Shown here: in pieces, positions 26,901 through 34,466 of the stretch
Layout of the letters: every line of letters starts with the position of its first letter
How positions within the stretch are numbered: the stretch's first letter is position 1
Source of the DNA: Bacteroidaceae bacterium
Lineage (GTDB): Bacteria; Bacteroidota; Bacteroidia; Bacteroidales; Bacteroidaceae
DNA: 43,654 nucleotides
Direction of reading: 5' to 3'
Assembly (NCBI GenBank): GCA_017470425.1
Contig: JAFUYT010000035.1
Coordinates: 1-43,654 of the forward strand
The notes under the pieces: model-generated
What the model saw: only the letters and a program-made list of their open reading frames with translations
What the model was told of the DNA's origin: nothing
Database searches by the model: none
Translations under genes and position numbers: made by a program

Positions 26901-27370
26901 ACCAGCGGGTCGAGCGTCTGGTGGGCGATGCCCTCAGCGTGGATCCATTGTGCCGTCCACTCCGATGGCGAGAGAAAGGCCGTCTCGAACGTCGAGGTGG
27001 TGGCGGCGGTCTGGCCGAGGTTGTCGGTCACGGTGAGTGTCCACGTGTAGGCGGTGCAGCTCTGCAGGGATGTGCCACCGTAGGCGATGCCCGTCTGTGC
27101 GGACGAAGCGACGGTGCCCGAAGACCACATCTGTGTGCCGTCAGCCCTGACCACGGTGATGGCGTAGCTCGTCTGGCGACAGCCGCGTTCGCTGCTATTC
27201 AGCCTCCAGCTGAATGTAGGCGTCGGTGTGTCGATTCCCAAGGGAGCGGTGAGTGATTCCACCCGCAGGTTTGTCAGCGAGAGGGAGGCCGTGGCGCGGA
27301 GGGCGAAGCCCACGAGGAGCACCGCCGTCAGCAGCACTCTTGTCAGTGAGAAGTTCGTAGAAAATTTCAT
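23906..27370 (-). CDS. GH78 family alpha-L-rhamnosidase
   Basis: This 1154-residue protein starts at MKFSTNFSLTRVLLTAVLLV with a signal peptide. The earlier frame start at 27406 falls inside the promoter. It has an N-terminal FN3-like domain (LRVESLTAPLGIDTPTPTFSWRL), an inserted discoidin-like module (WELQGYGWSLSYINDG...GWTTQQN, ~155-270) and GH78 N-terminal sandwiches. The (alpha/alpha)6 catalytic domain (~640-990) has the acidic cluster TDCPHREKLGWLD (D670, E675, D681), which matches the family motif. A C-terminal sandwich and a T9SS-like tail (LSGQRI...LQKGIYIAGGKKFAKR) end it. It should release terminal alpha-L-rhamnose from pectic or arabinogalactan chains. Three repeat elements are translated in it (23939-23992, 24375-24440, 25915-25984). 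It is divergent from the fused regulator gene. Confidence 0.9.
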   Translation of the reverse strand: MKFSTNFSLTRVLLTAVLLVGFALRATASLSLTNLRVESLTAPLGIDTPTPTFSWRLNSSERGCRQTSYAITVVRADGTQMWSSGTVASSAQTGIAYGGTSLQSCTAYTWTLTVTDNLGQTAATTSTFETAFLSPSEWTAQWIHAEGIAHQTLDPLVIEFNEPITCRYLRLNITELGLRASTDAGYSFAQLAEVEIYAGNENVARSATFSAGKSADTWELQGYGWSLSYINDGLKSGTDSRNGWTTQQNVATPVTITADLGTAKEVTKIMLYPRQNDHAVGMAANIAANFPAAFTVQTSTDGRTYAAAYTKAAERYHVPYFGKQFAVADGKTIARARIYASALGVFTMKLNGSPVTDAVLEPGESEYEKTILYSTYDVTDLVRTGTNTILAQVAGGIYNIEYLTDRFSKGEVRNNGDTGLLAELLIEYTDGTSERIVTDATWQTAPSPTLGSNWWGGEDYDAAPYNPPAGDEQPTNAPHWGATGGLSLLTSPKFTSPHSGVSGFGTLRSRMYEPLKVVEEWQAVSVKTIQSGGYTLRMVDFGRNFAGQYRFRLRGKAGQTITLRCGESLNADGSVYMENYYTGPSDTYETYTFAGSDEEEWGPEFMYHGFRYLQIIGLDEEPQPEQFTALRIRSAMDNIGTVETSNALINDIHVICRDAIASQLYNSITDCPHREKLGWLDVPNEMYVSLNANFDMQSFYNKVVLDCFDAQQADGHVPSVAPYYMNVYGDDVNWGGAAILVPYRGWKYYGDASLMTKYYAQMCRLVQHYTDNTTGYIINDSFSVLSDWGQETAGVSPLVPTGFTETCTYYYILRAMAEMATALGHDADATAYTTLAANVRTAFNAKYYNAETHVYTSVSGGGGRQSEQAQPLYYGLVPEGDEAEVAAVLAEAVKNDGYKVKSGEIALKCIFMSLARYGYNDIVWQMANQTDCPSYGYWVRQGYTTTPEYWDVGAFSQNHCMMDHIEEWFYTQLGGISWIMDNEPLGERTPRNSEEWTIRIAPYIPADLNNCDIATECIYGRIRSAWQRTTGGYRFQFSVPAGTEATLILPATDGMVLKEDGTAISAGTRGIVSVTYGTTETQVIVGSGDYSFTLGEGDGITAAGEAIGLPGSGALYALSGQRISSSVDSFLSAHSARNLQKGIYIAGGKKFAKR
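23939..23992. repeat. Inverted repeat inside the GH78 secretion signature
   Basis: GTAGATTCCTT and its exact reverse complement AAGGAATCTAC bound a 54-bp segment. It is translated between the two conserved halves of the C-terminal signature (LSGQRI and LQKGIY). Confidence 0.65.
24375..24440 (-). repeat. 58-bp interspersed element, copy 2 (inside the GH78 gene)
   Basis: On the minus strand it reads TGGACAATG...CCGCTCGGC...CGAAGAATGGACAAT, matching the copy at 18441-18500 but translated in a different frame (MDNEPLGERTPRNSEEW). Confidence 0.75.
25915..25984 (-). repeat. 70-bp GC-rich inverted element inside the GH78 gene
   Basis: Two hairpin-forming halves face each other: GGCCCCCCGTGGCCCCCC-AGTGGGGGGC and CATCCCCCGCCGGGGGATTA-TAGGGGGC, with a 15-bp spacer. 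It is translated as APYNPPAGD...APHWGATGG. It belongs to the same family as 1691-1843 and 40824-40900. Confidence 0.82.
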
Positions 27371-27403
27371 AGCATGATGAGTTGTTTGGATGATTTCGTG
27401 TTG

Positions 27404-27411
27404 CAAAGGTA
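27404..27411 (-). promoter_or_regulatory. -7 promoter element of the GH78 gene
   Basis: TACCTTTG on the minus strand, 33 bp before the ATG at 27370. Confidence 0.6.
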
Positions 27412-27431
27412 GCGTATGCGATGCGAAATGG

Positions 27432-27507
27432 GGTTCAAAGGTCGTTCAAAAGGGTGAAAAATGGGCTCAAAGGGCCGTCGGCACCATTTTTGAACGCTCT
27501 TTGAACC
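27432..27507. promoter_or_regulatory. Candidate operator: inverted repeat between divergent genes
   Basis: GGTTCAAAGGTCGTTCAAAA (27432-27451) and, inverted, TTTTTGAACGCTCTTTGAACC (27487-27507) match at about 18 of 20 positions. Each half holds two GTTCAAA boxes in direct repeat ~11 bp apart, as AraC-type regulators often bind. A further CTCAAAGG lies between them. It sits between the -7 elements of the GH78 gene and the regulator gene. Confidence 0.5.
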
Positions 27508-27549
27508 AGAAAAGAACCCTCAGCGAACCTGCGAACCTCATTTTTTTGT

Positions 27550-27557
27550 TATCTTTG
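27550..27557 (+). promoter_or_regulatory. -7 promoter element of the double-sensor regulator
   Basis: TATCTTTG matches TAnnTTTG 22 bp before the ATG at 27580. Confidence 0.65.
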
Positions 27558-27579
27558 CAGCGCAATCACTCACAACGCT

Positions 27580-30500
27580 ATGAGACGTACCTCTCTCCTC
27601 CTGCTCCTGCTGACGCTGTTGCACAGTCTCGCGACTGCCGCCACGGACACCCTTGTGACGCGCCTTCTCTCCTCCACCCACGGCGACCTGCCCTGCGACG
27701 AGACTGCCGTGACGCTGCAAGACCGCGACGGCTTCATCTGGATCGGCACGCGCCTCGGCCTATACCGCTATGACGGCTATGCGCTCCAGTCCTACCGCAA
27801 CGACATCGACCACCCGCATCGCTTCACCTCGTGCGACATCAAACAGCTGGCCGAGGACCGCGACGGTGTACTCTGGATAGGCACCTTCCGGGGCGTGAAC
27901 AGACTGGATAAGCGCACGGGCGAGGTGCTGCGCTTCAACGACGGTGACAGCGTGCCCTCGGGCTACACCTGGCAACTGGTCTGCGACCGCGACGGCATCG
28001 TCCGCGCCCGCTCCGACCGCGGGTGGTATGCCTACACTGACGGCCGCTGGCAGCGCACGTCTGAGCCCACCGTGCCGCTCGCGCCTAATGGCAGCGCCGT
28101 GCAGCGCGACCGCGACGGTGCCACGTGGCGTTGTCTGCCCTTCGGTGGCGTGGAACTATCGATGCCGCGCCGCTCGCCGTTCGCGAACGACCGCCTGCGC
28201 GACACGACCGACGCCATTCGTGCCCTGACCGTCGATGCCTCGGGCACGCTATGGGTGGGCACTCAGCGGGGCGATGTCCTGCGCCGCGATGCCGCGACGG
28301 GCGACCTCGTCGCTACCCGCTTCCGCACGATGGCAGGCGAGGACATCAGGCAGCCGCTGCAGGTGAACGCCCTCTGTGCGTTGCCAGACGGTCGTCTGAT
28401 GGTGGGCACTGAGCGCCACGGCCTCTACGCCTGTGCGGCCGACGGTACCGTCCTTATGCACTATGACCGCGCGACGCCGTGGCTGTGCGACAATTGCATC
28501 TATAGTCTGTTGGCCACACCCGACGGCCGCCTGCTCATCGGCACGTGGGCGGGTCTCTCGGTGATGGAGCCCGGTGGGAGCGGCAGCTATATCGCCGCTG
28601 CCGGCACGACGGACCTGCGCCATACGCACGTTCTGAGTATCACACAGACCGCCGCTGATGACTATTGGCTGGGCCTCATCGGAGGTGTCCTGCACCTGCA
28701 AGGGCCGCTCACTACACCTTCACACGCGCGCGCGTTCCTTTATACGTATGTAGGTCAGTCCGCCACCACGCCCGCCAGTGTCGGTCAGAGTGCCGACACC
28801 GACGAACCGGCGAACCCGAACTACCGCATCGGCGGCATCTACCGCATCCTTCGCGATGGCCACGGCGACCTCTGGGCTTGCACCAGTGAACCGGGACTGC
28901 TGCGCTACGATGCTGACAGCGACGCCTTCTGCAGTGTCAGCCGCCAGTTTGGCATCAGCGGCGACAACGTGCGCAGTATGGAGGAGGATGCTGACGGCCG
29001 CCTGTGGATGCTCACCAACTGCGGCTTGGCTTGTCTGGACACCCCGCAGCCCGATGGTGAACGGCCGCTGCACCTCTACACCGTGCGCCACGGCCTGCCG
29101 CGCAACTACTACGGCAACTCCACCTCGTTGTCGCTGGCCGACGGCCGCCTCTGTGTCGCTGCTGGAAGCGACCTCACGGTGCTGACGCCCGCGGAAGCCG
29201 CACAGCGTGTCGGCCCAGCGCCCCACCGATGTCTCGTCACGGACATCACCGTTCAGGGTATATCGCTCTGGGATATGGAGTCGCGTGCATGGCAGCGGGT
29301 GGCCGATGTCCTGCCGCCTTATACGCGCCATGTCACACTGCCGCCTGGTCGCGGCACGCTCGGCATCAGCTTCTCCTCTTTCAACTTCGTCGAGCCCGAG
29401 GCTGTACAGTTTGCCTATCGCCTTGAAGGCATGGAGAATGAGTGGGTGTACCCGCAGGCGGGGGTATCAACAGTGCGCTATGTCAACCTGTCGCCCGGCA
29501 CCTACACCTTCCGTGTCCGCACTACCGATGGCGCTGAGGAGGCACAATTGCGCATCACCGTCTTGCCGCCGCTGTGGCGCCGCTGGTGGGCGTGGTGTCT
29601 CTACGCCCTGGCCGTGCTGGCTGCGGTGGCTTATGTCCGTCGGCGCTGGCAGTTGCGCCGCGAGCGGCTGGAGATGCAACGGCTGATGGCGCTGGAGCGA
29701 GAGCGCAACGAGGAGCTCTCGGCCATCGTGGCACAGCTCGGACGTCAGCAGGGGCAACCCGCACCGACGGGCGTAGAGGTGGCCGAGGCCATCAGCAGCT
29801 ACGACGCCGACTTCTTACGGCGGTGTGACGAGGCCATACGCCAGAACCTCAGCAATCCCGAGTTCGACCAGCAGGCACTCATTGCCGCCGTTGGCACGTC
29901 ACATTCCACACTCTATCGCAAGCTGAAGACCCTGTGTGGCACCGACGCTACCACTTATATCCGCCGCTTCCGCCTACAGACGGCCTGTGAAATGATGCGC
30001 CGCCAGCCTGGCATACGTGTGGCAGAACTGGCAGATGCCGTAGGTTTCTCGAGCCCCAAGTATTTCGCCACCTGTTTCCGCAAGGAGATGGGTTGCACAC
30101 CCACCGAGTGGGTGGCGAAGGGTGGCCTCCACGCTCTCTGCCTGCTGTTCTGCCTGAGTGGTCTGATGTCCCTTCACGCGCAACCCGCCCTGCACATCGG
30201 CACGGCCGAGGGTATGCCTGCCGAGCATGTCGTCTGTCTGGCTGAGGATGGGCGGGGGATGCTATGGATGGGCACCGAAGAGGGGCTGGTGGGCTATGAT
30301 GGCGTGGGCTTCGAACATTACACCACTGAGAACAGCGGCCTTACGGGCAACGGCTTCTCCGCCCTCTGGGCCGACACGCTGACGGGCCGCCTCTGGCTGG
30401 GGCTGAAGAGCGGGCTGGCGGTCATGGATTTGCAGACACGGCGCATCCACCCCTACGAGATTCCCGGTTTCTATAACATTGCCGACCTCGCGCCTGCCGC

Positions 30501-32697
30501 CGACGGTGGCCTGTGGGTGCTGAACATCGAGGACCGCTTCGCACACCTGAGTGCGGACCCCGACGGTAAAACCACCGAGCGCACAGCTGTTGTCTATGAG
30601 ATGGCCGACTTCCAGGGGCTCTACAACCGCCCGACGATGTTGCGCGACCTTGGCGGCGGGCGGCTCAGCGTAGAATCCCCTGTGGGCTGCTGGCTCGTGG
30701 ATGTACAAACGCGCGCCGTAGAGAGCCGACCGCAGCCCGAAGGGTGGGATGACCTGGCGCACCGCCTTCTGCTGACCGACCACAATGGCAACCGCTGGCG
30801 GGGCTCTGCCGGGGGCCTCGAATGTTGGCCGCATCGCCAAAGCGAGTTCCAGTTGTTGCAGGCAGAGGACGGCGGGCAGGACTTCATGGCATCCTCTGTG
30901 CTATCCATGCCCGACACAACCTTCTGGGTGGGCACCTCTGGAAAGCTGTTTCATTATGACCAGGCGGGAAAGCTCTTGCAGTGCTGCCCGATCCGCACAC
31001 CGCAGGGCATCGCCTTGTATCCCTACGTACTCCGTCAGGAGTCTGAAGAGACGTTGCTCCTCGGCACGGAGGCTGAGGGGCTGTGGCGCTTCAACCGGCT
31101 TACCGGACGCCTACAGCAGATTCCTTCGCCGTCCAGTGTCCTGAGCGTCTATGCGCTCCATCGTCAGTCGCATCGCTGGCTGCTTGCCACCAGCGACGGT
31201 GTTTATGAGCTACGCGATGGCGAGAATGGGTTGGAACGGCTCACTGACATGAATCGCGCCCTTCCCTCGCACTATGTTTTCAGCCTGGCCGAGGACGCAC
31301 AGAAGAAGCTGTGGGTGGGCATCTACGGCTCCGGCATCCAGATCTTCGACGCACAGGGCAGGCATCTGCAGAGCTTGAACCCACGTGACACGATACCCGG
31401 CCTGCCGTCCTTCCCGTCGGGCGCCATCACCCATCTGCACTGCGACAGTCATGGGCGAATGTGGGCTGCCACGCTGGAAGGCGTCATCCGTTTCGATGAC
31501 ACCCGCGAGCCTACCCGCTACACACTCTATTCGCTGGGCCACGGGTTGCCCACGCTCTACATCCGTGCCATCGGCGAGGATGGCGACGGGCGCCTTTGGG
31601 TGACCACGAATCGGGGGCTGGTGCGCTTCGATGAGGCGCGGGATGTATTCTGCACCTACCATCGTCCCTCGGGGCTGCCCGGGCGTCCCTTCTGCAATGG
31701 TGCGCTGGCACTGCTTGCCGACGGTCAGATGGCTATCGGCAGCGAGGGCGGCGCTACCCTCTTCGACCCGCAGGAGGCCGCTGAACCGAAACCGCTGCCG
31801 CGCTTGCAGCTGATGAGTTTCATGCTCCTGCGCACCGACCCGCACGGCGCGATGGCGTCGCAGTTCATCCCGCAGGACAGCCTCACCTTCGGCTATCGCG
31901 ACAACACATTCACGCTGACCTTCAGTCTGGCAGATGCCGCGCTTGCGGAGATGGTGGAGTACGCCTACCGCGTAGATGGTGCCGGCGGACAGTGGATCAG
32001 CCTGGGGCAGAGCCCGAAGCTGACGTTGCACAGTCTCGTGCCGGGGAACTATAGCGTGGAGATGCGCGTGCGGCTGATGGGTCAGCCGTGGCCCGAGGAG
32101 GCCGCCTGCACCGTAGCTTTCCGTGTGCGGCCGCCGTGGTGGCTGTCGTGGTGGGCCTATGTGCTCTATGCGATGCTCGCCTTAGGCGTCATTGTGCAGG
32201 TGATGCGCGCCTACCGCCGCCGGTTGGCGTTGGAGAACAACCTGCGCTATGTCATCAGCCTGAACAAAGACCTCAGTGCCCAACTGGCCGAGCGCGAAAA
32301 TGCGGCCATGCAACCTGCACAGGCTCAGGACACCCGCGAGCAGGAAATGCCTGTATCTACCATCTCCAAGGCCGACCAGGCACTGCTGGATAAGCTCAGC
32401 CGCATCATCTTCGACAATCTCGACAACCCCGAGCTGGACATCGACTTGCTCTGTGACCGCATGGCCATGTCGCGTTCCACGCTCTACCGCAAGGTGAAGA
32501 ATATGCTGGGTATGTCCACGAATGAGTATATCCGCATGGTACGGCTCGATGAGGCTGCACGGCGCATCGCCCACGGCGACCTCACGGAGCAGACCATTGC
32601 GGCCATCGCCGGGGACTGCGGTTTCAACAGTCTCAGCTACTTCCGCACCTGCTTCAAGGAGCGTTTCGGTGTCACGCCCAGCGAGTACGGGAAATGA
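27580..32697 (+). CDS. Tandem-fused membrane sensor regulator: two propeller/Y_Y_Y/TM/AraC units in one ORF
   Basis: A single 1705-codon frame begins with a signal-peptide-like segment. Unit 1 has a Reg_prop beta-propeller (~25-580, repeats such as DRDGFIWIGTRLGLYRYDGY), a Y_Y_Y domain (~585-660), a TM helix (~666-690), a short coiled linker and an AraC-type HTH (~743-845). A hydrophobic junction follows (~850-867). Unit 2 has a second propeller (~870-1430, DGRGMLWMGTEEGLVGYDG), Y_Y_Y (~1434-1518), TM (~1520-1545) and a second AraC HTH (~1603-1705). This is the sensor and output layout of Bacteroidetes hybrid two-component systems, but no histidine kinase, ATPase or receiver is visible in either unit. 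The periplasmic propellers probably sense an oligosaccharide and the HTHs bind DNA near the membrane. The likely target is the divergent GH78 gene and neighbours. Confidence 0.87.
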   Translation: MRRTSLLLLLLTLLHSLATAATDTLVTRLLSSTHGDLPCDETAVTLQDRDGFIWIGTRLGLYRYDGYALQSYRNDIDHPHRFTSCDIKQLAEDRDGVLWIGTFRGVNRLDKRTGEVLRFNDGDSVPSGYTWQLVCDRDGIVRARSDRGWYAYTDGRWQRTSEPTVPLAPNGSAVQRDRDGATWRCLPFGGVELSMPRRSPFANDRLRDTTDAIRALTVDASGTLWVGTQRGDVLRRDAATGDLVATRFRTMAGEDIRQPLQVNALCALPDGRLMVGTERHGLYACAADGTVLMHYDRATPWLCDNCIYSLLATPDGRLLIGTWAGLSVMEPGGSGSYIAAAGTTDLRHTHVLSITQTAADDYWLGLIGGVLHLQGPLTTPSHARAFLYTYVGQSATTPASVGQSADTDEPANPNYRIGGIYRILRDGHGDLWACTSEPGLLRYDADSDAFCSVSRQFGISGDNVRSMEEDADGRLWMLTNCGLACLDTPQPDGERPLHLYTVRHGLPRNYYGNSTSLSLADGRLCVAAGSDLTVLTPAEAAQRVGPAPHRCLVTDITVQGISLWDMESRAWQRVADVLPPYTRHVTLPPGRGTLGISFSSFNFVEPEAVQFAYRLEGMENEWVYPQAGVSTVRYVNLSPGTYTFRVRTTDGAEEAQLRITVLPPLWRRWWAWCLYALAVLAAVAYVRRRWQLRRERLEMQRLMALERERNEELSAIVAQLGRQQGQPAPTGVEVAEAISSYDADFLRRCDEAIRQNLSNPEFDQQALIAAVGTSHSTLYRKLKTLCGTDATTYIRRFRLQTACEMMRRQPGIRVAELADAVGFSSPKYFATCFRKEMGCTPTEWVAKGGLHALCLLFCLSGLMSLHAQPALHIGTAEGMPAEHVVCLAEDGRGMLWMGTEEGLVGYDGVGFEHYTTENSGLTGNGFSALWADTLTGRLWLGLKSGLAVMDLQTRRIHPYEIPGFYNIADLAPAADGGLWVLNIEDRFAHLSADPDGKTTERTAVVYEMADFQGLYNRPTMLRDLGGGRLSVESPVGCWLVDVQTRAVESRPQPEGWDDLAHRLLLTDHNGNRWRGSAGGLECWPHRQSEFQLLQAEDGGQDFMASSVLSMPDTTFWVGTSGKLFHYDQAGKLLQCCPIRTPQGIALYPYVLRQESEETLLLGTEAEGLWRFNRLTGRLQQIPSPSSVLSVYALHRQSHRWLLATSDGVYELRDGENGLERLTDMNRALPSHYVFSLAEDAQKKLWVGIYGSGIQIFDAQGRHLQSLNPRDTIPGLPSFPSGAITHLHCDSHGRMWAATLEGVIRFDDTREPTRYTLYSLGHGLPTLYIRAIGEDGDGRLWVTTNRGLVRFDEARDVFCTYHRPSGLPGRPFCNGALALLADGQMAIGSEGGATLFDPQEAAEPKPLPRLQLMSFMLLRTDPHGAMASQFIPQDSLTFGYRDNTFTLTFSLADAALAEMVEYAYRVDGAGGQWISLGQSPKLTLHSLVPGNYSVEMRVRLMGQPWPEEAACTVAFRVRPPWWLSWWAYVLYAMLALGVIVQVMRAYRRRLALENNLRYVISLNKDLSAQLAERENAAMQPAQAQDTREQEMPVSTISKADQALLDKLSRIIFDNLDNPELDIDLLCDRMAMSRSTLYRKVKNMLGMSTNEYIRMVRLDEAARRIAHGDLTEQTIAAIAGDCGFNSLSYFRTCFKERFGVTPSEYGK
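30112..30180 (+). other. Internal signal-peptide-like junction between the two sensor units
   Basis: After the first HTH the frame continues VAKGGLHALCLLFCLSG..., ending SLHAQ. From V845 (a GTG codon) this reads like a normal N-terminal signal peptide, with a basic start, a hydrophobic core and cleavage after A867. The first HTH end (TPTEWVAK) lines up with the true C-terminus of the second (TPSEYGK). It therefore looks like two tandem genes fused by loss of a stop codon. The segment must cross the membrane to place propeller 2 outside. Confidence 0.7.
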
Positions 32698-32722
32698 GTA
32701 ATGTGTGGGGAGGGGAGAAGGC

Positions 32723-33193
32723 TTACTTCTCGATAAGGCAGACGGCGTAGGCTGAGATGCCTTCTTCGCGGCCGGTGAAGCCGAGGCGCTCGGTCGTGGT
32801 GGCCTTGATGCTCACGGCATCGGGGTCGATGCCCATGACGTCGGCCAGACAGGCCTGCATGGCGGGGATATGTGGATTCAGCTTGGGGCGCTCGGCGCAG
32901 ACGGTGGCGTCGATATTGCCGACGCGGTAGCCCTTCTCGGCAATCAAGGCAATGGTCTTGCGGAGAAGGATCTTGCTGTCGATGCCATCGGTCTCGGCGG
33001 CGGTGTCGGGGAAGTGGTAGCCGATATCGCGCAGGTTCGCGGCGCCGAGGAGGGCGTCGCAAATGGCGTGGATGAGCACGTCGGCGTCGGAGTGGCCGAG
33101 GAGGCCAAGGGTGTGGTCAATGCGGATGCCGCCGAGCCACAAGGGGCGGTCGGGGACCAGCTGGTGGACGTCGAAGCCGAAACCGATGCGCAT
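32723..33193 (-). CDS. ispF: 2-C-methyl-D-erythritol 2,4-cyclodiphosphate synthase
   Basis: This 156-residue protein is the usual length for IspF. It shows the metal ligands D8 and H10 (GFDVHQL) and H42 (HSDADVLIHA), the FPDT loop and the C-terminal KATTTERLGFTGREEGI motif. It converts the CDP-methylerythritol 2-phosphate intermediate to the cyclodiphosphate in the cytoplasmic MEP pathway of isoprenoid synthesis. It lies 36 bp downstream of porV on the same strand, so the two are probably cotranscribed. It converges on the regulator gene with a 25-bp gap. Confidence 0.97.
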   Translation of the reverse strand: MRIGFGFDVHQLVPDRPLWLGGIRIDHTLGLLGHSDADVLIHAICDALLGAANLRDIGYHFPDTAAETDGIDSKILLRKTIALIAEKGYRVGNIDATVCAERPKLNPHIPAMQACLADVMGIDPDAVSIKATTTERLGFTGREEGISAYAVCLIEK

Positions 33194-33229
33194 GGGATGT
33201 TTAAAGTTTAAGGTTTAAAGTTATAACGA

Positions 33230-34420
33230 TCAACGACGCTTCCTCCCAAACAAATCCTTCATGCCGTCGAGGTCGAAGCCGAGGGTGAAGCGCATGGTCT
33301 GGTCGAGGGGATTGGACTGGGCGGTGGAGAACACGTAGGAGGCGTCGATGGAGAAGACGCTCATCTTGAAGCCGGCACCGGCGGTGATGTACTTGCGGTT
33401 ACCTTTGTTGGCGGCCTCGTCGTGGTAGCCCACACGGACGAAGAAGCGGTCGTTGTAGCTGTACTCAGCACCGATGCTCCACTGGATTTCCTGTAACTCT
33501 TCCTTAAAGCCGTTGGGGGCGTCGTGGAAGCTCTTGAAGATACCGGCGATGGGCGAGACGTCGTAGTACTCGCGCTGCACGCGGTCGGTGTAGTCGTTGT
33601 CGCTCTCGTCGGCTTCCTTCTTCGGGTAGGTAGGTACGAGCATCTTATTGGCATCGGCGGAGATGGAGAGGCGGTTGTACTCGTCGAACGGGATTGTCAG
33701 GTTCAGACCCAGGCGCAGGTTCGTGGGGATGAACTCCGAGTTGTCGTCGCCGCCGTAGCTGATCTTGGAGCCGATGTTGGAGATGTTCAGACCGAAGGCC
33801 CACTGGCACTCGTGGTTGCCCATCATGAAGTAGTTGTTGTAGTAGAGGGCGATGTCAGCGGCGAAAGCCTTACCAGCGGAGCTCTCGGAGGTGTAGTCGT
33901 AGGTGATGTCGGAATAGATGAAGCGCATACCTACGCCCATCGAGAAGTAGTCGGAGAGCATACGCGAGTAAGCGGCATCGACGGCGAACTCATAGGGCTT
34001 GATGGTCATACCCTCGATGGCGGAGCCTGCCTCGTTGTCCCAAAGCGACACCTCGCCGAGCGAGAAGTAGCGCAGGGAGGCGCTGATGGCGGAGTAGTCG
34101 CCGATGCGGTAGAAACCGGCCACGTTGGCCAGGTTGATGTCGCTGACGAGCTTGCGCAACCAAGGTGTGTAGCTCAGGGCTATGCCGGCGCGGCCCACGC
34201 AGAACGGGTACTTGGCAGGGTTCCAGTACTGCGAGTTGACATCGGCCTCAGTGGCGGCGCCCACGTCGCCCATACCGCCGCCGCGGGCGTCGGGGGCGAT
34301 GGACATGGAGGTGACGCTGGTCGTCACGGGGTTGAACATATTCTCCTTGTCCTGTGCGGCAGCGGTGAGGCTGGTCAGCAGGGCAAGCATGAGCAGGGTA
34401 TCACGTGTGAATCTTTTCAT
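33230..34420 (-). CDS. porV: Type IX secretion system outer-membrane protein PorV
   Basis: This 396-residue protein has a signal peptide (MKRFTRDTLLMLALLTSLTAAAQ). Next come the family's N-terminal block (FNPVTTSVTSMSIAPDARGG, GMGDVGAATEADVNSQYWNP) and a FadL-like beta-barrel of alternating strands ending in a basic FGRKRR. PorV (also called LptO) is an outer-membrane shuttle that accepts T9SS cargo and works with the sortase PorU. It lies 46 bp after porU on the same strand, as in many Bacteroidetes, and before ispF. The intact gene implies that the organism has a T9SS, although the translocon genes are elsewhere. Confidence 0.95.
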   Translation of the reverse strand: MKRFTRDTLLMLALLTSLTAAAQDKENMFNPVTTSVTSMSIAPDARGGGMGDVGAATEADVNSQYWNPAKYPFCVGRAGIALSYTPWLRKLVSDINLANVAGFYRIGDYSAISASLRYFSLGEVSLWDNEAGSAIEGMTIKPYEFAVDAAYSRMLSDYFSMGVGMRFIYSDITYDYTSESSAGKAFAADIALYYNNYFMMGNHECQWAFGLNISNIGSKISYGGDDNSEFIPTNLRLGLNLTIPFDEYNRLSISADANKMLVPTYPKKEADESDNDYTDRVQREYYDVSPIAGIFKSFHDAPNGFKEELQEIQWSIGAEYSYNDRFFVRVGYHDEAANKGNRKYITAGAGFKMSVFSIDASYVFSTAQSNPLDQTMRFTLGFDLDGMKDLFGRKRR

Positions 34421-34466
34421 CGTCGGAAAACGTTGGCTACAGATATATAACGTAGCGCTGCCGTTT

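Noticed and set aside
27371-27406. Earlier start codon for the GH78 protein
   Set aside because: It overlaps the minus-strand -7 element (27404-27411), so it would be at or before the transcript start.
30100-30130. Sequencing frameshift making two regulator genes look fused
   Set aside because: Both units and the junction are in one frame with sensible residues throughout. Only a missing stop, not a frameshift, would explain an artefact. Kept as a caveat in the finding.
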